Below, piece by piece: positions 1 to 12,700 of a stretch of 64,000 bases of DNA. The DNA lies in contig NC_051431.1 of the NCBI RefSeq assembly GCF_001649575.2, positions 5,341,551-5,405,550 on the forward strand. The letters run 5' to 3'. The first letter of the stretch is position 1. Each line of letters opens with the position of its first letter. Origin of the DNA: Kryptolebias marmoratus. Its lineage: Eukaryota > Chordata > Actinopteri > Cyprinodontiformes > Rivulidae. The notes under the pieces are model-generated. The model had not been told where the DNA came from, ran no database searches, and was given only the letters and a program-made list of their open reading frames with translations. Made by a program: the position numbers and the translations under genes.

Positions 1-734
1 CCATATGGTACCCAATATATTAGAGCAACATTTCAACACTTCAAATACTCCAGGACTCTTCTGGTCAAGTTCATTCCAAATAAAAGCCCCAGTTTTAACT
101 GATCAAATTGATCTTGTTTTCATTTTACTAAAGACTTTGCTCTATATTCTCATTAACAGTTTTGTGTTCTTTAGCTAAATTAAACTTTAAATTTGTGGTG
201 TAGAATAAGCATTTTATTTTTTATTTCAATAAGGGTCCTCTGCAGAATTACAATCTTGTCGTTTAAACATCTGTGATGGACTAGAGACCTGTCCAGATTG
301 TCCCCTGCCTCTTGCACAGTGACTGCTGGAGACAGGCACCAGCTCCCCGCGACCTGGAATGGAAAAGCGAATAAAGAAAATGGATGGATGGATGGATGGA
401 TGGATGGATGGATGGATGGATGGATGGATGGATGGATGGATGGATGGATGGAACATCTGATATGTTAACTATAATCCATTTAAATAAAATATGGGTTTAT
501 GAGATTTGCAAACCACTGAATTCTGCTTTTAATTAAATTTTTCACAACATCCCAACTTTTTTCATATTGATGTTGTAACTATTCTCAGTTTAAACTAATT
601 TCACCAGATGATTCTAGATTACATTGATACTCTACATAAACTATAAGAAAAAAACAACTAAAAATATTGTCCTCGGTGTAATTCCTGGATAATTTAACTT
701 ATTTTCTTCTTGTTTTATCCCCACATGCTATCAG
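1..734 (+). other. cadm2 intron 1, 3' end
   Basis: Noncoding; the intron leading to the 27-nt microexon. It holds one GGAT-tailed retroposon at 274-451. No exon is seen in it. The short ORFs made of repeated Ile-His-Pro-Ser are translations of the tetranucleotide tail. Confidence 0.7.
276..379 (+). repeat. GGAT-tailed short retroposon, body (tail to 451)
   Basis: Body resembles the widespread fish repeat with GACCTGTCCAG, CCCTGCCTCTTGC and TGACTGCTGGAGACAGGCACC. It is followed by (GGAT)n at 380-451. The whole insert 274-451 is bounded by the 8-bp duplication AACATCTG (266-273 and 452-459), so it is an intact insertion. Confidence 0.85.
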
Positions 735-761
735 TGGCTGGGACAAAAAGCAAAGCGAAAG
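735..761 (+). CDS. cadm2: cadm2 exon 2, 27-nt microexon
   Basis: Acceptor TGCTATCAG precedes the exon and a perfect GTGAGT donor follows it. The exon is phase 1 at both ends and reads [10 protein letters not shown], joining to GSQGQFP of the next exon. Mammalian CADM2 carries AAASKNKVKG immediately before SQGQFP, in the same phase and with the same length (recalled from the human protein). It lies 14.1 kb upstream of the next exon and is too short for ORF detection. Confidence 0.82.
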
Positions 762-3700
762 GTGAGTTATTGCTTCCATTTTCCTGGTACATGATTTATG
801 TCGCACACAGTTTCCAATAAACAATGTTTGTATCAACCTTTTATTTCCCCCAAGAGCCAAGCAAGCATTAACATATGTTGCTTCGAAATGAAGCTTCCTC
901 TGCATTTTTTCAGCATTGTTTCTCCAGGAGATGTTTGTTGAACCTATTTGCTTTTTCCCAGATACGGCCAGCTTCACATATGTATAGATTCACACTGGGG
1001 AGCTGCCTGCATCAGCCAGTCATTCCTCTCTGCATCAGTCGTATACTGTGAAGCTCCACTGGAGCAGCTGAGGGTTGTTCCTGATTCAAGGACACCTCAG
1101 TGGTAGATAAGTGAGGAGAAAATTTCTCTCACTTGCTCTTCTTACTCAGATGTTCCAAAACATACTGTTCATTTGGTCTGAAGGCCATCTGGTCACAGAT
1201 TGCTTTGAAAACTTTGGTATTTAGCTTTCTTATTATAATGTTTAACACATTCTCCTAATCTAATTAAGGGCTTGGCATTCCTTGAAAGAATGCATATTTT
1301 TTGCTGCCTTTTAGGCCTAAGTTATGAACTAAAACCATCCTATGATGAGAAACAAAGTTAAATCAGTCTTAGTCAAACTTTGTAAAACTAGCAGGTCTCA
1401 TGCATATTTTGAGATCTGTTAGACCTCATAGTATGTGTTAAGGATGACTCTCAACTACTACTACACCAAATCTTAACTAAATATCTGTAAATTTGACCGA
1501 GTTATACACATTTTTGTGTTTTCTAAACTCAGTTGGCTGTGGTGGCCATTTTGAATTGTGTTGACTTCAAAGGTTTATCACTTGTAGATGTCCACCCAGT
1601 GATTGATTTCTGAAAGTTTCATTAAAATCTGTCAAGTGGGTCATGAGAAATTTTGCTACCACAACAGAAAAATGAACATAGACACACATAAACAAAAACA
1701 TGATCGCCCTTTCACCTTCAAAGGCATGTGATACTAATGTAGATATTTGCGTAACTCTAATTGATTCTGATCTGTTGCTTAATAAATTGTTGTTCTCGTA
1801 ATACCTTTATGCTTTCACTATTATTGCCTCCTTTTTCATTAATATTAATTATTGACGATAACTATTGTTGTATATTTTCTGGCTTGTTAGTTAGGAATAA
1901 GCAGTCCAATCCAATTTAAGTTTAAGCTGTCATCCTCATGTTGTACTGTGAAATTGTATATTTGTTATTTTTAACTAAGATGATTCAGTCATACATTATT
2001 TAAGTCCGTGTAGAGTTTTTGTTTGTGCGCTTGAGGATTCTCTTTTTTTTTGTTGATTTTTCTCAACAGGATTTCAACCAAACTTACTGATTAATGTTGC
2101 TCATTTTCCTGAATGACTGCCGCAGGATCCTACCCAGTCCCCCCCACTCCTTTTTTTTTTTTTGGAAAATGCAGTGTTTTCTAATTACAGAAGTAATTAG
2201 AGGGGTAGTTTTTAATTAACAGAAGATACACGTTCAGCATTTGTACTTCTGAAATCTAGTTCAACACTGTGTGGCCTTTTTTAACAGCACATTCAGCACT
2301 TTAATTATGGTTGATGACTTGTATTAATAATTATAGAGATAATGCTATATATAACACATACCAGTCCCAGATATTGATTAATGGGTTTTGTCAACTTTCC
2401 TCCAACATGGCAGTATATTTTGTTGCATGACGTGAATAGGAAGAAGCTAGAATGAAATATCATCCCTCAGTCATCATACCAATTGAAATTAGGCATGTGA
2501 AGAGTTTACGTCAGTGTCAGTGAAAAAAGAAAATGAGATGGGAATAATGTAAGTAATTTGTGTTGTGTGACATTTTTTTTAGCATATTCAGGAAGGTTTG
2601 TTTAAACATAAGATTGTGTGTAAGGTATTTAAGAAATAAAATAGAATGGTGATTATTATGTAAGTCTCAAAGAATAATAATCACATAATCTTAAAGTAAA
2701 GTTTTGGTGCACCAAGTATAGGCATCTTATAAGTAATATCATCTGAGCTTTAACACAGTACAGTATTCTTAACTATATTCTAAAGGTAAAGTATTGCCAG
2801 TTTTAACTCACCTTTTTTATTGTTACATGCGGAAGAAAAAAAGAAAACTGCTAACAGTTTTCCCCAGCAGGAATACTTATTGTCAGTTCTGTGGATTTCC
2901 CACCCCCTGCCCCTTTCTCCTGCCTCCCCCACTGTGTGAAATCACAGGGGAGGACGAGGCTGAGTACCACCTCTCTGTCGGAAAGTTCACTTTTGCTCCT
3001 GTGACATTCAGTAACAGGCGCCAAACGCTTTTTGTTGATGGAGGGTAAATCTGACAGACAGCTCGTTCTGTCTAGGTTATTTCCTTTCGGAAAGACTTCA
3101 TCAGCTCAATCAAGACACTGCATCATTTAAAATAACACTATCAGCAGAGACTATGATTACAATACTGAGCTGATACACAGCTCCATGCTCGCTTGTGGGT
3201 TATCTCACACACCTGTGTTGTTTACCGCTGATGGAAGCATTGTTGAAAATCTCTATAATCCTAGCAGAGATAAAGGATGCAGACAGACTAATGTGTCAAG
3301 ATAAAAATCTTTTCTGAACTTGATACTTAATTTTTTTACAGACAAATAAAAGTCAAAGGAGTAGCATTCCTTGAAGGAATACATATCACCTGCTGCCTTT
3401 TATACAGTTTTAATTGAAGATGGCTGCCACAGCCCCATTTTGCTAAATGTGCTAATGCTTGGAATATGTGTTGAGGATGACTCTCAACCACTACCACATA
3501 AACTTGTGAAGATTTGGATTTTTGGATTTTCGGTTTTGTTGTTTTTGTTACGGTTTGTGGTTAGTGCTTCATTTTGGTTTTCCTGTTTGTGTTCAGTATT
3601 CACTCCTCCTCCGTCACTCTTTTGCCCTCCTTGCCATGCCCATCTCCACCTGTCTGTCGTTATCCCCACTCAACCGTTTCCACTTACCTCGTCAGCCTCG

Positions 3701-6700
3701 GTATTCAAAAACCCGGTCACTTCTCCCACAATCTGTCGGTTCATTGTTTGTTGGTTGCTGCTGTTCTCTGTGCCATGGTTCCTTGTTGCCTTACCCTGCC
3801 GTGCTTTTGGATTTTTGTTCTGTTTGAGTTGCTGCCACGTCAGCTGTTTGTTTTGTTTATTTTCTTTATTTAATAAATAAGTTTTTGTTTTGAAAATGAG
3901 TCTGCACTCAGGGTTCGTCTCCATCTCCACCCAGCATGACAAAACTTTACCTCAATATCTGTCATTACTTCTGCCAAGTAAGGTAGGGTTGGTTAGTTAG
4001 TTTGTTTATCTGTTAGCAAGACTACTTAAAGACTAATAAACAGATTTTAAGGAAATTTTCAGGAAACGTTGGGGTTGTGACAAGAAACAGTTTATTTAAA
4101 CTTGGTGGTGATCCAGCTCACAGTTTTTCTGTAACTGACCCTATGGCCTTGGCAGACGTGTTTCTACTTTTGAGTGAGTTATAATCATCAAGATTAGCTG
4201 TGGCGTCCAACTTAAACTGGTCCAGTGATTTATAAGATATTTTCCTATCAGATAAACAGCAATGACGTTAATGTTTAAACAAAAGTTTTAGGTAAACATT
4301 TTGGGCAACATATCAAATTCATAATATGCACTGGTGATGACTCTCAGCTACTACCACACCAAATTTGAACTTGTTATCTGTAAAATTTTCACAACTATTT
4401 TTGTGTTTTTTAAGTTGGTTAGCTTGGCAGCCATTTTGAATGGGATTGACTCCAAAACTTAATCAGTTGTAGATGCTCATCCAGTAATTAGCTTTGAAGA
4501 GTAAAATTCAAATTCATCCATCAGTTCATTAAATATTTTGCTCATGGTACAGACAAACAAACACGAGCAAAAACGTTATTGTTCTGTCTTTGTCTTAAAG
4601 GATGAGTAATAGATAAGTACAGGGGCCATTTGTACTTGGATTTCATGCTGCAACAAAGAAATAAGCTGCACTTGCTTTACATGTGAATCAGTTTGTAGGC
4701 ATAACTGTGTGCTGTACATGTACCCAATCAATCATTGTTGCATTTATTTTTAAATAGTGTCTGAATGAGAATGTGAATGAGAATTACTAATCTGGGCTCA
4801 AGTAATTACAGCCTGTAATGTTTCACCATAATTGTATATAGATTTTTTTGAGTGAATGTGTTTCACTCTGAAAGGCTTGTATAGCAAGATTTTTGACACG
4901 TTCCCCGTTGATTTTAAATAGTGGCATTATCTGAAGCTGACTGTGTTTGAACCGATAGTGGTGCAAATCACCTTGGAAAGGTAATTTACAGATTATCCAG
5001 AGTTAATGGATCTGATCTAGATTTAGTGTTAATTAGTTGCTGCCCCAAAACAGTTGTTTAAATCTCTCTCATTCACTTGGCTGATTGCTTTTAAAATTGC
5101 ATCATTTACTGGGATCCACAGAACAGCAGGTTTGCCCTAAACATGGGATGCATTTTTGTTGATGTTGAACCAATAGGGCATAAATTACACTGCCAGTGTA
5201 AATTATTGTTCTAGGTGACAGATGTGACCTTTTAAGCAGAAATAAATTAAGTGAAATATGTTTTTGCCCATGTTGTTCCTGTTCAGGAAAGGTCACTCAA
5301 CAAACAATCAGATATGATGGGGTTAGTCCACAAGGTAGCTGATAAAAGCAAACTTGTCATATCGAAAACAATTCATTTTTTAAGCATTTCCTAAATATTT
5401 CAGATATAAATCAAGATAATATATTGTTAGATTAATTACATTAAGGTTGCAGTCAGATTCATCATGCTGTTTGTGGTGCTTTTTTGTGTTTGTGCGTGTC
5501 TGCACTGGCATATCCACACACCCCAAACTCAAAAGACAAATTTTGATTTTCAAAGATTTTTCTGTTTTCATTGATTAGTAAATAATCCATGATTGCATTT
5601 TAGATTAAAAAAACAAACTAACGAAGCAGCTAGCAAAAATCACAGTTGCCAGAAATAATAAAAGTAGAGCCTGTTGAGGAGATCACTATTACCTAAATGA
5701 AACTCAAAACTTTAAAAAACCTCTCCTCACGACGGACCGGAAAATGCACAGAGAAACCAGGAGTCAAAAATGGTCAGAAGCAGTATCTTCAGTTTAAAAG
5801 ATTTATTAGCCTTAGTACTAAGGGAGACATTCTTACCAGTTCACAGCAGGAACACCAGAAGATGTCTGAGCTAAATCACTNNNNNNNNNNNNNNNNNNNN
5901 NNNNNNNNNNNNNCTGTATATGGACTTGTTTTTCTCCATCTTCTGCAGGTGTCCTCCTTCGGAGGGGTTCCGGCTTCCGCTTAGCTGACTCCCCCAGACC
6001 GAGTTATCTTCCGTGCTTGGTACCTGCAGTCCCATAAACTCCCATGACCTCGCCAGCTAGTGCAGAATAACACTCATCCTTAGGTTAATACAATACAATT
6101 ACAGAACATTAATACATTATTCTAACTGGTAAGGAGTGTCTATATTATAGTTTTCACTTCACAAGCCCTTGCTAAATAGTGAGTCTGCTTCAATGTATAG
6201 ATACTTCTTACAGTAAACTTATGTTGAAGGAGCATTCACTGTTTTGGCTGTGGCTCATCACTTTGTTACATACTAGAAATTACCTATTTATTTAAAAAGG
6301 ACATCTGAACATGATTTGAAAGATTTGAATTAAATTTATATGTAAATAATTTTCTCATCAGAGTTCTTGACAGCAATCTGAAAACTACAAAGTAAATGTG
6401 ATACAAATCAAGGAAGGTTAAAAATTTAATCAAAACTCAACAAACTTTGAAAAATGTAATACAAGACAAAACAGGAAGTAAGGCTAAAACAAAACACTGA
6501 GAGACAGAGGAGCACGTCAAACTAAATCTCAGAAACAAAGAACATAAAAACCCCTCAGACCAAACCCATATATCATGGCATCATTTCTAAACCCATAAAT
6601 CATAGCAAAGATTAGGAGTGTATAGTTTCATTCAACCCCTCCGTAATCCCCATGTTGTCCAATTAAATCCAACACCTTTTCATGGTTACAGCTCCCAGGT

Positions 6701-9700
6701 CACCAAAATAAAATAGCCTTGTTGTCTTTTAAATGCAAAAACTTTATTTTTAAACACATATAAAAAATTGGAGATCTTGAAAATTGCTCATATTGGGATT
6801 AAAAGTGGTCATCTGAGTTTAGGACTTCATTTGAATTCTAGGGTGACCCAATTAGAACTGCCACTAAAATAGACTAAAGCATGGTATTATATAATAATCA
6901 GTCAATAAAGTCTCTAAAACATTTATTAAAACGTCTGGGTATTCCAGAAGCTAAGATGTATCAATCTGAATTTGTATGGCACGACCCGCAGTGATGTTCC
7001 CCTCTAATTTTCATTTGGTGGAGATCTGTACAATATTTAGACTGTTTTATGTCAAATGTCTAAAGTCAAATGGTTTATGGCACATTTAATAAATGATTGA
7101 AGATATGGAAAAGAAATTAAAGGAAACATCCTAATTTCTTTGTATGGAGAATATCCTTTATTTAGTCTCCATTATGTTTTATTTTACATGTCCATGCATT
7201 TAATCAGTCTATAACCCTCCTACTCTTTCAATTACTGGTGCAAACGCAAAATTCATATTACATGGGTTTCACGCAAGGGTGACCACAGTAACAATGATAT
7301 TGGGTTCAGGGCTTCCAGAGCATATATATGGAACCGCACAAAGTGAGAGATGAGCATCATTTAATGGTCAGATGTAGGGGTGAAAAATGCCAGATTTTTG
7401 GTTCTAGGTTTGTGTTTATATGCGTACTGTAACTCTCCATAGCTGTAATTAAAGCCCTTTTGACAAAGCACGTTCAAGGCACCCTTGTTGCGCATCTCTA
7501 TCCTGTGTGAGAGGCACTGAGGTGCACTGAGAGCTCTCAGGTAACTCGCCTCTGATCCAACAACAGAGGAAGTCACAGAGGTGAAATGGTCTGTGTGGGC
7601 TTTAGCACGAAATGAAACTGCAGCACAGGGTGTGACATTGTGATGACGTGCGGTGTGTGGAGTGTGCCAGAGGGATTTAAAAGCAGTGACCAACCAACAG
7701 TGAAAACCATCCTAGAACAACCCAGCAATCAACAATGGCTGTTAGGCCCCTTATAACATCTGGCAGCAGATGTTTTTTTTTTACACACTGCTGATTTCAA
7801 TTCCTTAGACAACCTGGTCAGCACAAGTGACTTATGTCAACATCACCAATGTTGGTGGTGGTCTAATTTTAATTTTTAAGACAATGACAGCATCTTATAG
7901 CAAACAAGTCCTCTGAGGCAACGGTTTTTGTTGGAATTTTAAAAAGAACCTCTTCTAGGTCACAATAATACCACAAAACCAGAGAGTATTCAGTTAAAGA
8001 CGCACTGTAACAACAGAGACACAAACCTTTTCATCTGTTGTTCTATATAAAAAATCTTTTTCATAAATCTAAGTGGCTTGTTTTCACAATGTAGGTGTAA
8101 CTGTTACCGATTTTTTCCTTAAAAAGCACTGGCACTTCTATCTTTATTGTCATCAGTAAGAGCCTTCAAAGGATTCTCCCCAAAGTTATTGAGATGAAAG
8201 CTAGTTGTGTAAGAACAGCTGAAACAGGACAATCTTTTTTTCAGGAGAGTCTAGACTAGATTGTAAAATATGCAACGCAACCACTACTTCTGGAGTTATT
8301 TACGCTGCAGAATGCAATCAGACATATTACATATTATATGTAACCTTTTTGAAGATTTTTGAAAGTATAATGTCTGATGCACTGGTGGATGTGTCATATA
8401 TTGATTTTATACATTGTCTTTTCTTATTTATTTTTATTTACTTTCTTTTTCTTTTCTTTCTTTCATTGTTACATCTTATTTTCTGTTACTGCTGATTTTA
8501 TTCTTTGTACGGTGTCCTTGAGTGCCAGAAAGGCGCCTTGAAATAAAATGTATTATTATTATTATTATTATAAGAAATAAAGTGTATCTCTCTGTTGTTG
8601 CCTATTTAGTTCAATACGGTTAGTTTTTTTTTTTTTAATACAAGTACTAAGTTTGTGTGGTTAGCACAAATCAAGCTGTGATTTACAGACTTTTACATAG
8701 TTGGAAAAGGTCTATCTGTGTATCTCACATGGAGGATTGTAAGATTTTTTTCTTCTGTTCACCATGAGATATACAGCAACAGATATTCCCAGGGTATTTA
8801 TTATACAGTGTCTCTTTCAGTATGTTGCTCAATATGAGGCATTCAGATAGTTAGCCATTTAAGTGACCGAGATATAACTTTAATTCCAAAAAATTTAGCC
8901 TTTTGTATAAATGTGTTATAGTTAAAAACTTTTTCGGCGTGATAGTGACTCACAGACGTATAAAAGTAAAATGTAATACATATCTAATGTTCTAGCAGTT
9001 TCACATTCAAAGTAAACTTAGAACTTTGAAAATTGACGTAAAATATTTTGTGTTTGAATATATAGACTTTTTATTTGCATAAATAAATTAGCTGTTATTT
9101 TAAACACTCTTTGGATGATCCTGTAAAATGGACCTTTTTCACAGTTTGAATTTTCTTTTCTCCACCTCTTTGGAAACTCAAATAGATTTTGTAAATTTTG
9201 AGTAGAATTAACAGCAATGCAGCCAAAATTGCACTGGCAGCTTCTTATGGTTGTGTGAACACGAGCATGTTGTCTGTTGTCATCATTTAAAAGATTAAAC
9301 ACAAATAAAAAATAGATTTTGTGTACCTGGATCTTTTAGCTGGCTTGAATTACCCTTACAAAATACTGAAAAATATACAAAATGTAAAAGTTCAATAAAA
9401 TAAAAGCAATTGGAAAGGAAAAAAAATTTTTTTTTGCTAAATTTCACCAGACAACAGCAAACTCACAACAGAGCCAAGTAAAACAGTAGCTGAATATGGA
9501 AAAAAAATAATATTACAAACTACAATTTGCTAAGAAAAAGTCATAAGCAGTTCATTTATGCAAGCAGAACAACTTCCAACACCTGTTTTAATATCTGGTT
9601 GTGTTGGAGTCAGGTAATGTTAATACGCATGGCCTAAATTTTAATCGCAATCATTTGTTTCTGATTATAAGCAACAGATATTTGCATGCATTTTCCCCCC

Positions 9701-12700
9701 TCCACAGGCACTGAATAATACATTATATACCATTGATTTGATTAATAGAGGCTTAAAAGTAAAAGTGCATTGCATTGCCAAAATATCCATTTCAGGCTTT
9801 CTGCTCTCAGTCGAAATAAATATGTGATTTGTATTGAGAAGTTCTTGCATAAAATTTTATTACTGTGCTATAAAGTTACAAATTTCATCAGCGTGCAGAG
9901 AGGAGTCAAACACACCCAACACCTTTTTTTGCAATGAAACTCTTGTAAAAATCAAGCACCAGAGAAGAACTTGTGGTTTCATAACTGCTTGATATTTATT
10001 TCTTATAAAAATTAATCATTCTTATTATTTCCTAATGAATGAATGCATTTGTGGAACTATATTTGTTTTCTTCTGCCCTGCTCACAGTTTACAGTTTATT
10101 CTGCAGTGTTGTGCTTGACTGCTCTCCAGCCATTCATCAAGGTGCTGCTTTCCATTATTTGGTGCAGTCAGCTGAAACTGAGAAAGGTTTTTGGGGTGGT
10201 ATGCCTCATTCTTCCTCTACTAACGCTCTGTTCTCCTAAACATAGACATGCTTCATATTATTCCACTTCTGCTCTGGGCTAGTGGTCATTAGATGAGTCA
10301 GTGAATCTAAACATGCAACAGGGTTTTATGATAGTTAGGTTTTTAAACATGGATTCACAACAAGCAATGTCTATTTTTAAATATTTTTTGTAAATATACT
10401 TGCATAAAAATTATAGAAATAAAGTCCTCTATCTGCAACCATCAGCCAATCTTCTTACTCCATTTAGGTATAGTCACACAGAGTTCTATTGTTGTACGCT
10501 TCACATTTTCTACATACCCACCCAGGCCACAAGGCGTGCAAAATCAATAACCTAAGTATCATATTCTTTGTTTCTAATATTGTCAGAGCTCAGATTCCAT
10601 CAATCCACAGGCTGAGCTGCATTCTGATAACAGCTTGAACAGAGCTGGGCTGAGATGAAATGAAATAGTTTATTGCTAATGTACACTCAACAGCCAGCCG
10701 TTTTGAACATCTGTATTCATATTTCTGTATTCCACACCTGCTGCAAAGACTTCATCCCTGAGAGGAGAAGCATCTACATCTAGTCTGTGCATTAACAGAC
10801 ATCTGCTTCTATGGTGCAAATCTAATCACTAAATATTTGTGTTTACAATGAAGATGCTATCTTCTTACCCAATTTACATTTCTACCTATTTTGGCTGTGC
10901 AGGTAAATATTTGATTCATGAGGTAGTGTCACCTGATTCTGTATGAAAGTTAATGCCACCGTAGAGAGATGTGTCAGCAGCATTCTGAATGTGTGAAGCA
11001 CAGCAAACAGCTTGACTAATCTCATGTGTGCTGACATTGTGACTGATGATCAGTGTGCTGGTGGCCCACCTGAGTGTGGACCATAATCTCTTGGCTCAGG
11101 GTGATATTGCCAGGTTCAGCTTTTACTGGAGTGGCCTCTTTTCGGCTCTCATAGGAGAAAAAAAAAATACTCTTAGATCAACGTGATTGTAATAAAAAAA
11201 GAAACATTGAGAAAGGAGGGAGTGGTGCCAAGCAACCGATTACAGCTTTAAGAGTTAGACCCATGAGCAGGCTGATCTTAGAAGTGGTTTGATTTTTAAA
11301 AGGACACACAAAAAAAAACATAAAATCTCTGTGGCTTATTATTTAACAGTAAAAATTGGTTCATTTTCTGCTCATATTTCACCATCTTATTATTCAAAGA
11401 TTAAAAGCTGAAGAGATGCTGAATTGAAAAGTTAGGAAAAGAGAGTGTCTTTACATTATTTAAGGATTTTTATTACACTGCATCATGATATTTCCAAATT
11501 AAAAGAAGATATAACATCACATAGGTGTAGGTTTATTCATCATTTCTTCTCTGAGTCATCAGTGAACTGAACAACCTCCATACTTCTGTAAGTCAGTGTT
11601 TGTTCTTTTTCACTGGGCTCATTTTTACAATAAAGCTCAGCTATGACTCAATACAACAACCTTTACTTTTATCAAGATCACAGTTCTGTCTGTACATGAC
11701 TCTATACTGTACCTGCAATTCTTTCTCTTTGTTGTCCTTTACTTATTACTTTTTCTTATTATTCTTATTCAATTTGAAAACTCCAGTCTGGAAAATACAC
11801 TTAAATTCAGTAGGGCCTTCGGAGGTTGGAATCTGTCACTGTGGATATTAATTTGTGAGGGTTTTTTTAGATATTTTGTGCTGATATGTCTCTTAAAATA
11901 AATTCATTTTATTTGTTTTTGTTATTTTTATGTTTTTTAACATATGTGAAGCATATTATGGTGCATCATAGTAAATTATATCAAGTTATTTCACAGAGGA
12001 GTTGTCACAGAATCATTAGGAGACATCTGTTTTACACCATAATTAAAAAATAATTAACCACATGTATTGCATATATTAATACACTTACCTTCACACTATG
12101 TCTAATTAAAAAATTCAAAAAGATAGCATAGTTTAAATATAGTATAGTATAGTATAGCATGACATAGCATAGTTCTTTGACATGTATTGTATAAGGATTT
12201 TGACAATCTCATATAATAAAAAAATTGAATGTATAAATTGCATTGCAAACAACATAAATTTTAAAAAGTTATAAATGTAAGTGCACACCTTTATACATTA
12301 AAACTAAACATTTTATGAAGGCATATTACAAACTTTTATTTGACATGAATGCAGAAAATGTTCAAAAATATAAAAAGTGTTATTTTATTTGCTACATTGC
12401 TTTTAAACATTATTTTTTGGTCAGAAGTGCATTAAACAAGCCCTTTTTAACTAGTCTTCATACATTTAGTGAGTTGTACTTGTTCACTGATGTCACCAAA
12501 GGCTTTAACAAGCACCAATTGCTGTGTTGTTCCTCCCCCTTTCTCCAGTCCTATTGATGTTTGTAGGTTTGGTGGCTGTTGACCAAATGGTGACAGAGTA
12601 AAAAGAAAATTTTCATAAAGTAAATTTGTTCTGTGAAAGGCCTCCATGTTCCACCAGAGCAACTTCTGTCCATTCTGGCATTGATTCTAAAAGTCTCTAC

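Noticed and set aside
226..456. ORFs of repeated His-Pro-Ser-Ile (also near 23470)
   Set aside because: Translations of (GGAT)n tails of retroposons.
3371..3880. 169-codon ORF rich in Phe, Leu, Ser and Cys
   Set aside because: It runs across the boundary of a family-A repeat and a solo LTR. No homology, and composition follows the pyrimidine-rich LTR.
7361..7693. 110-codon minus-strand ORF in a GC-richer patch with a TGACGTGC motif
   Set aside because: No recognisable protein family, no splice context and no start support. Could be a repeat or chance.
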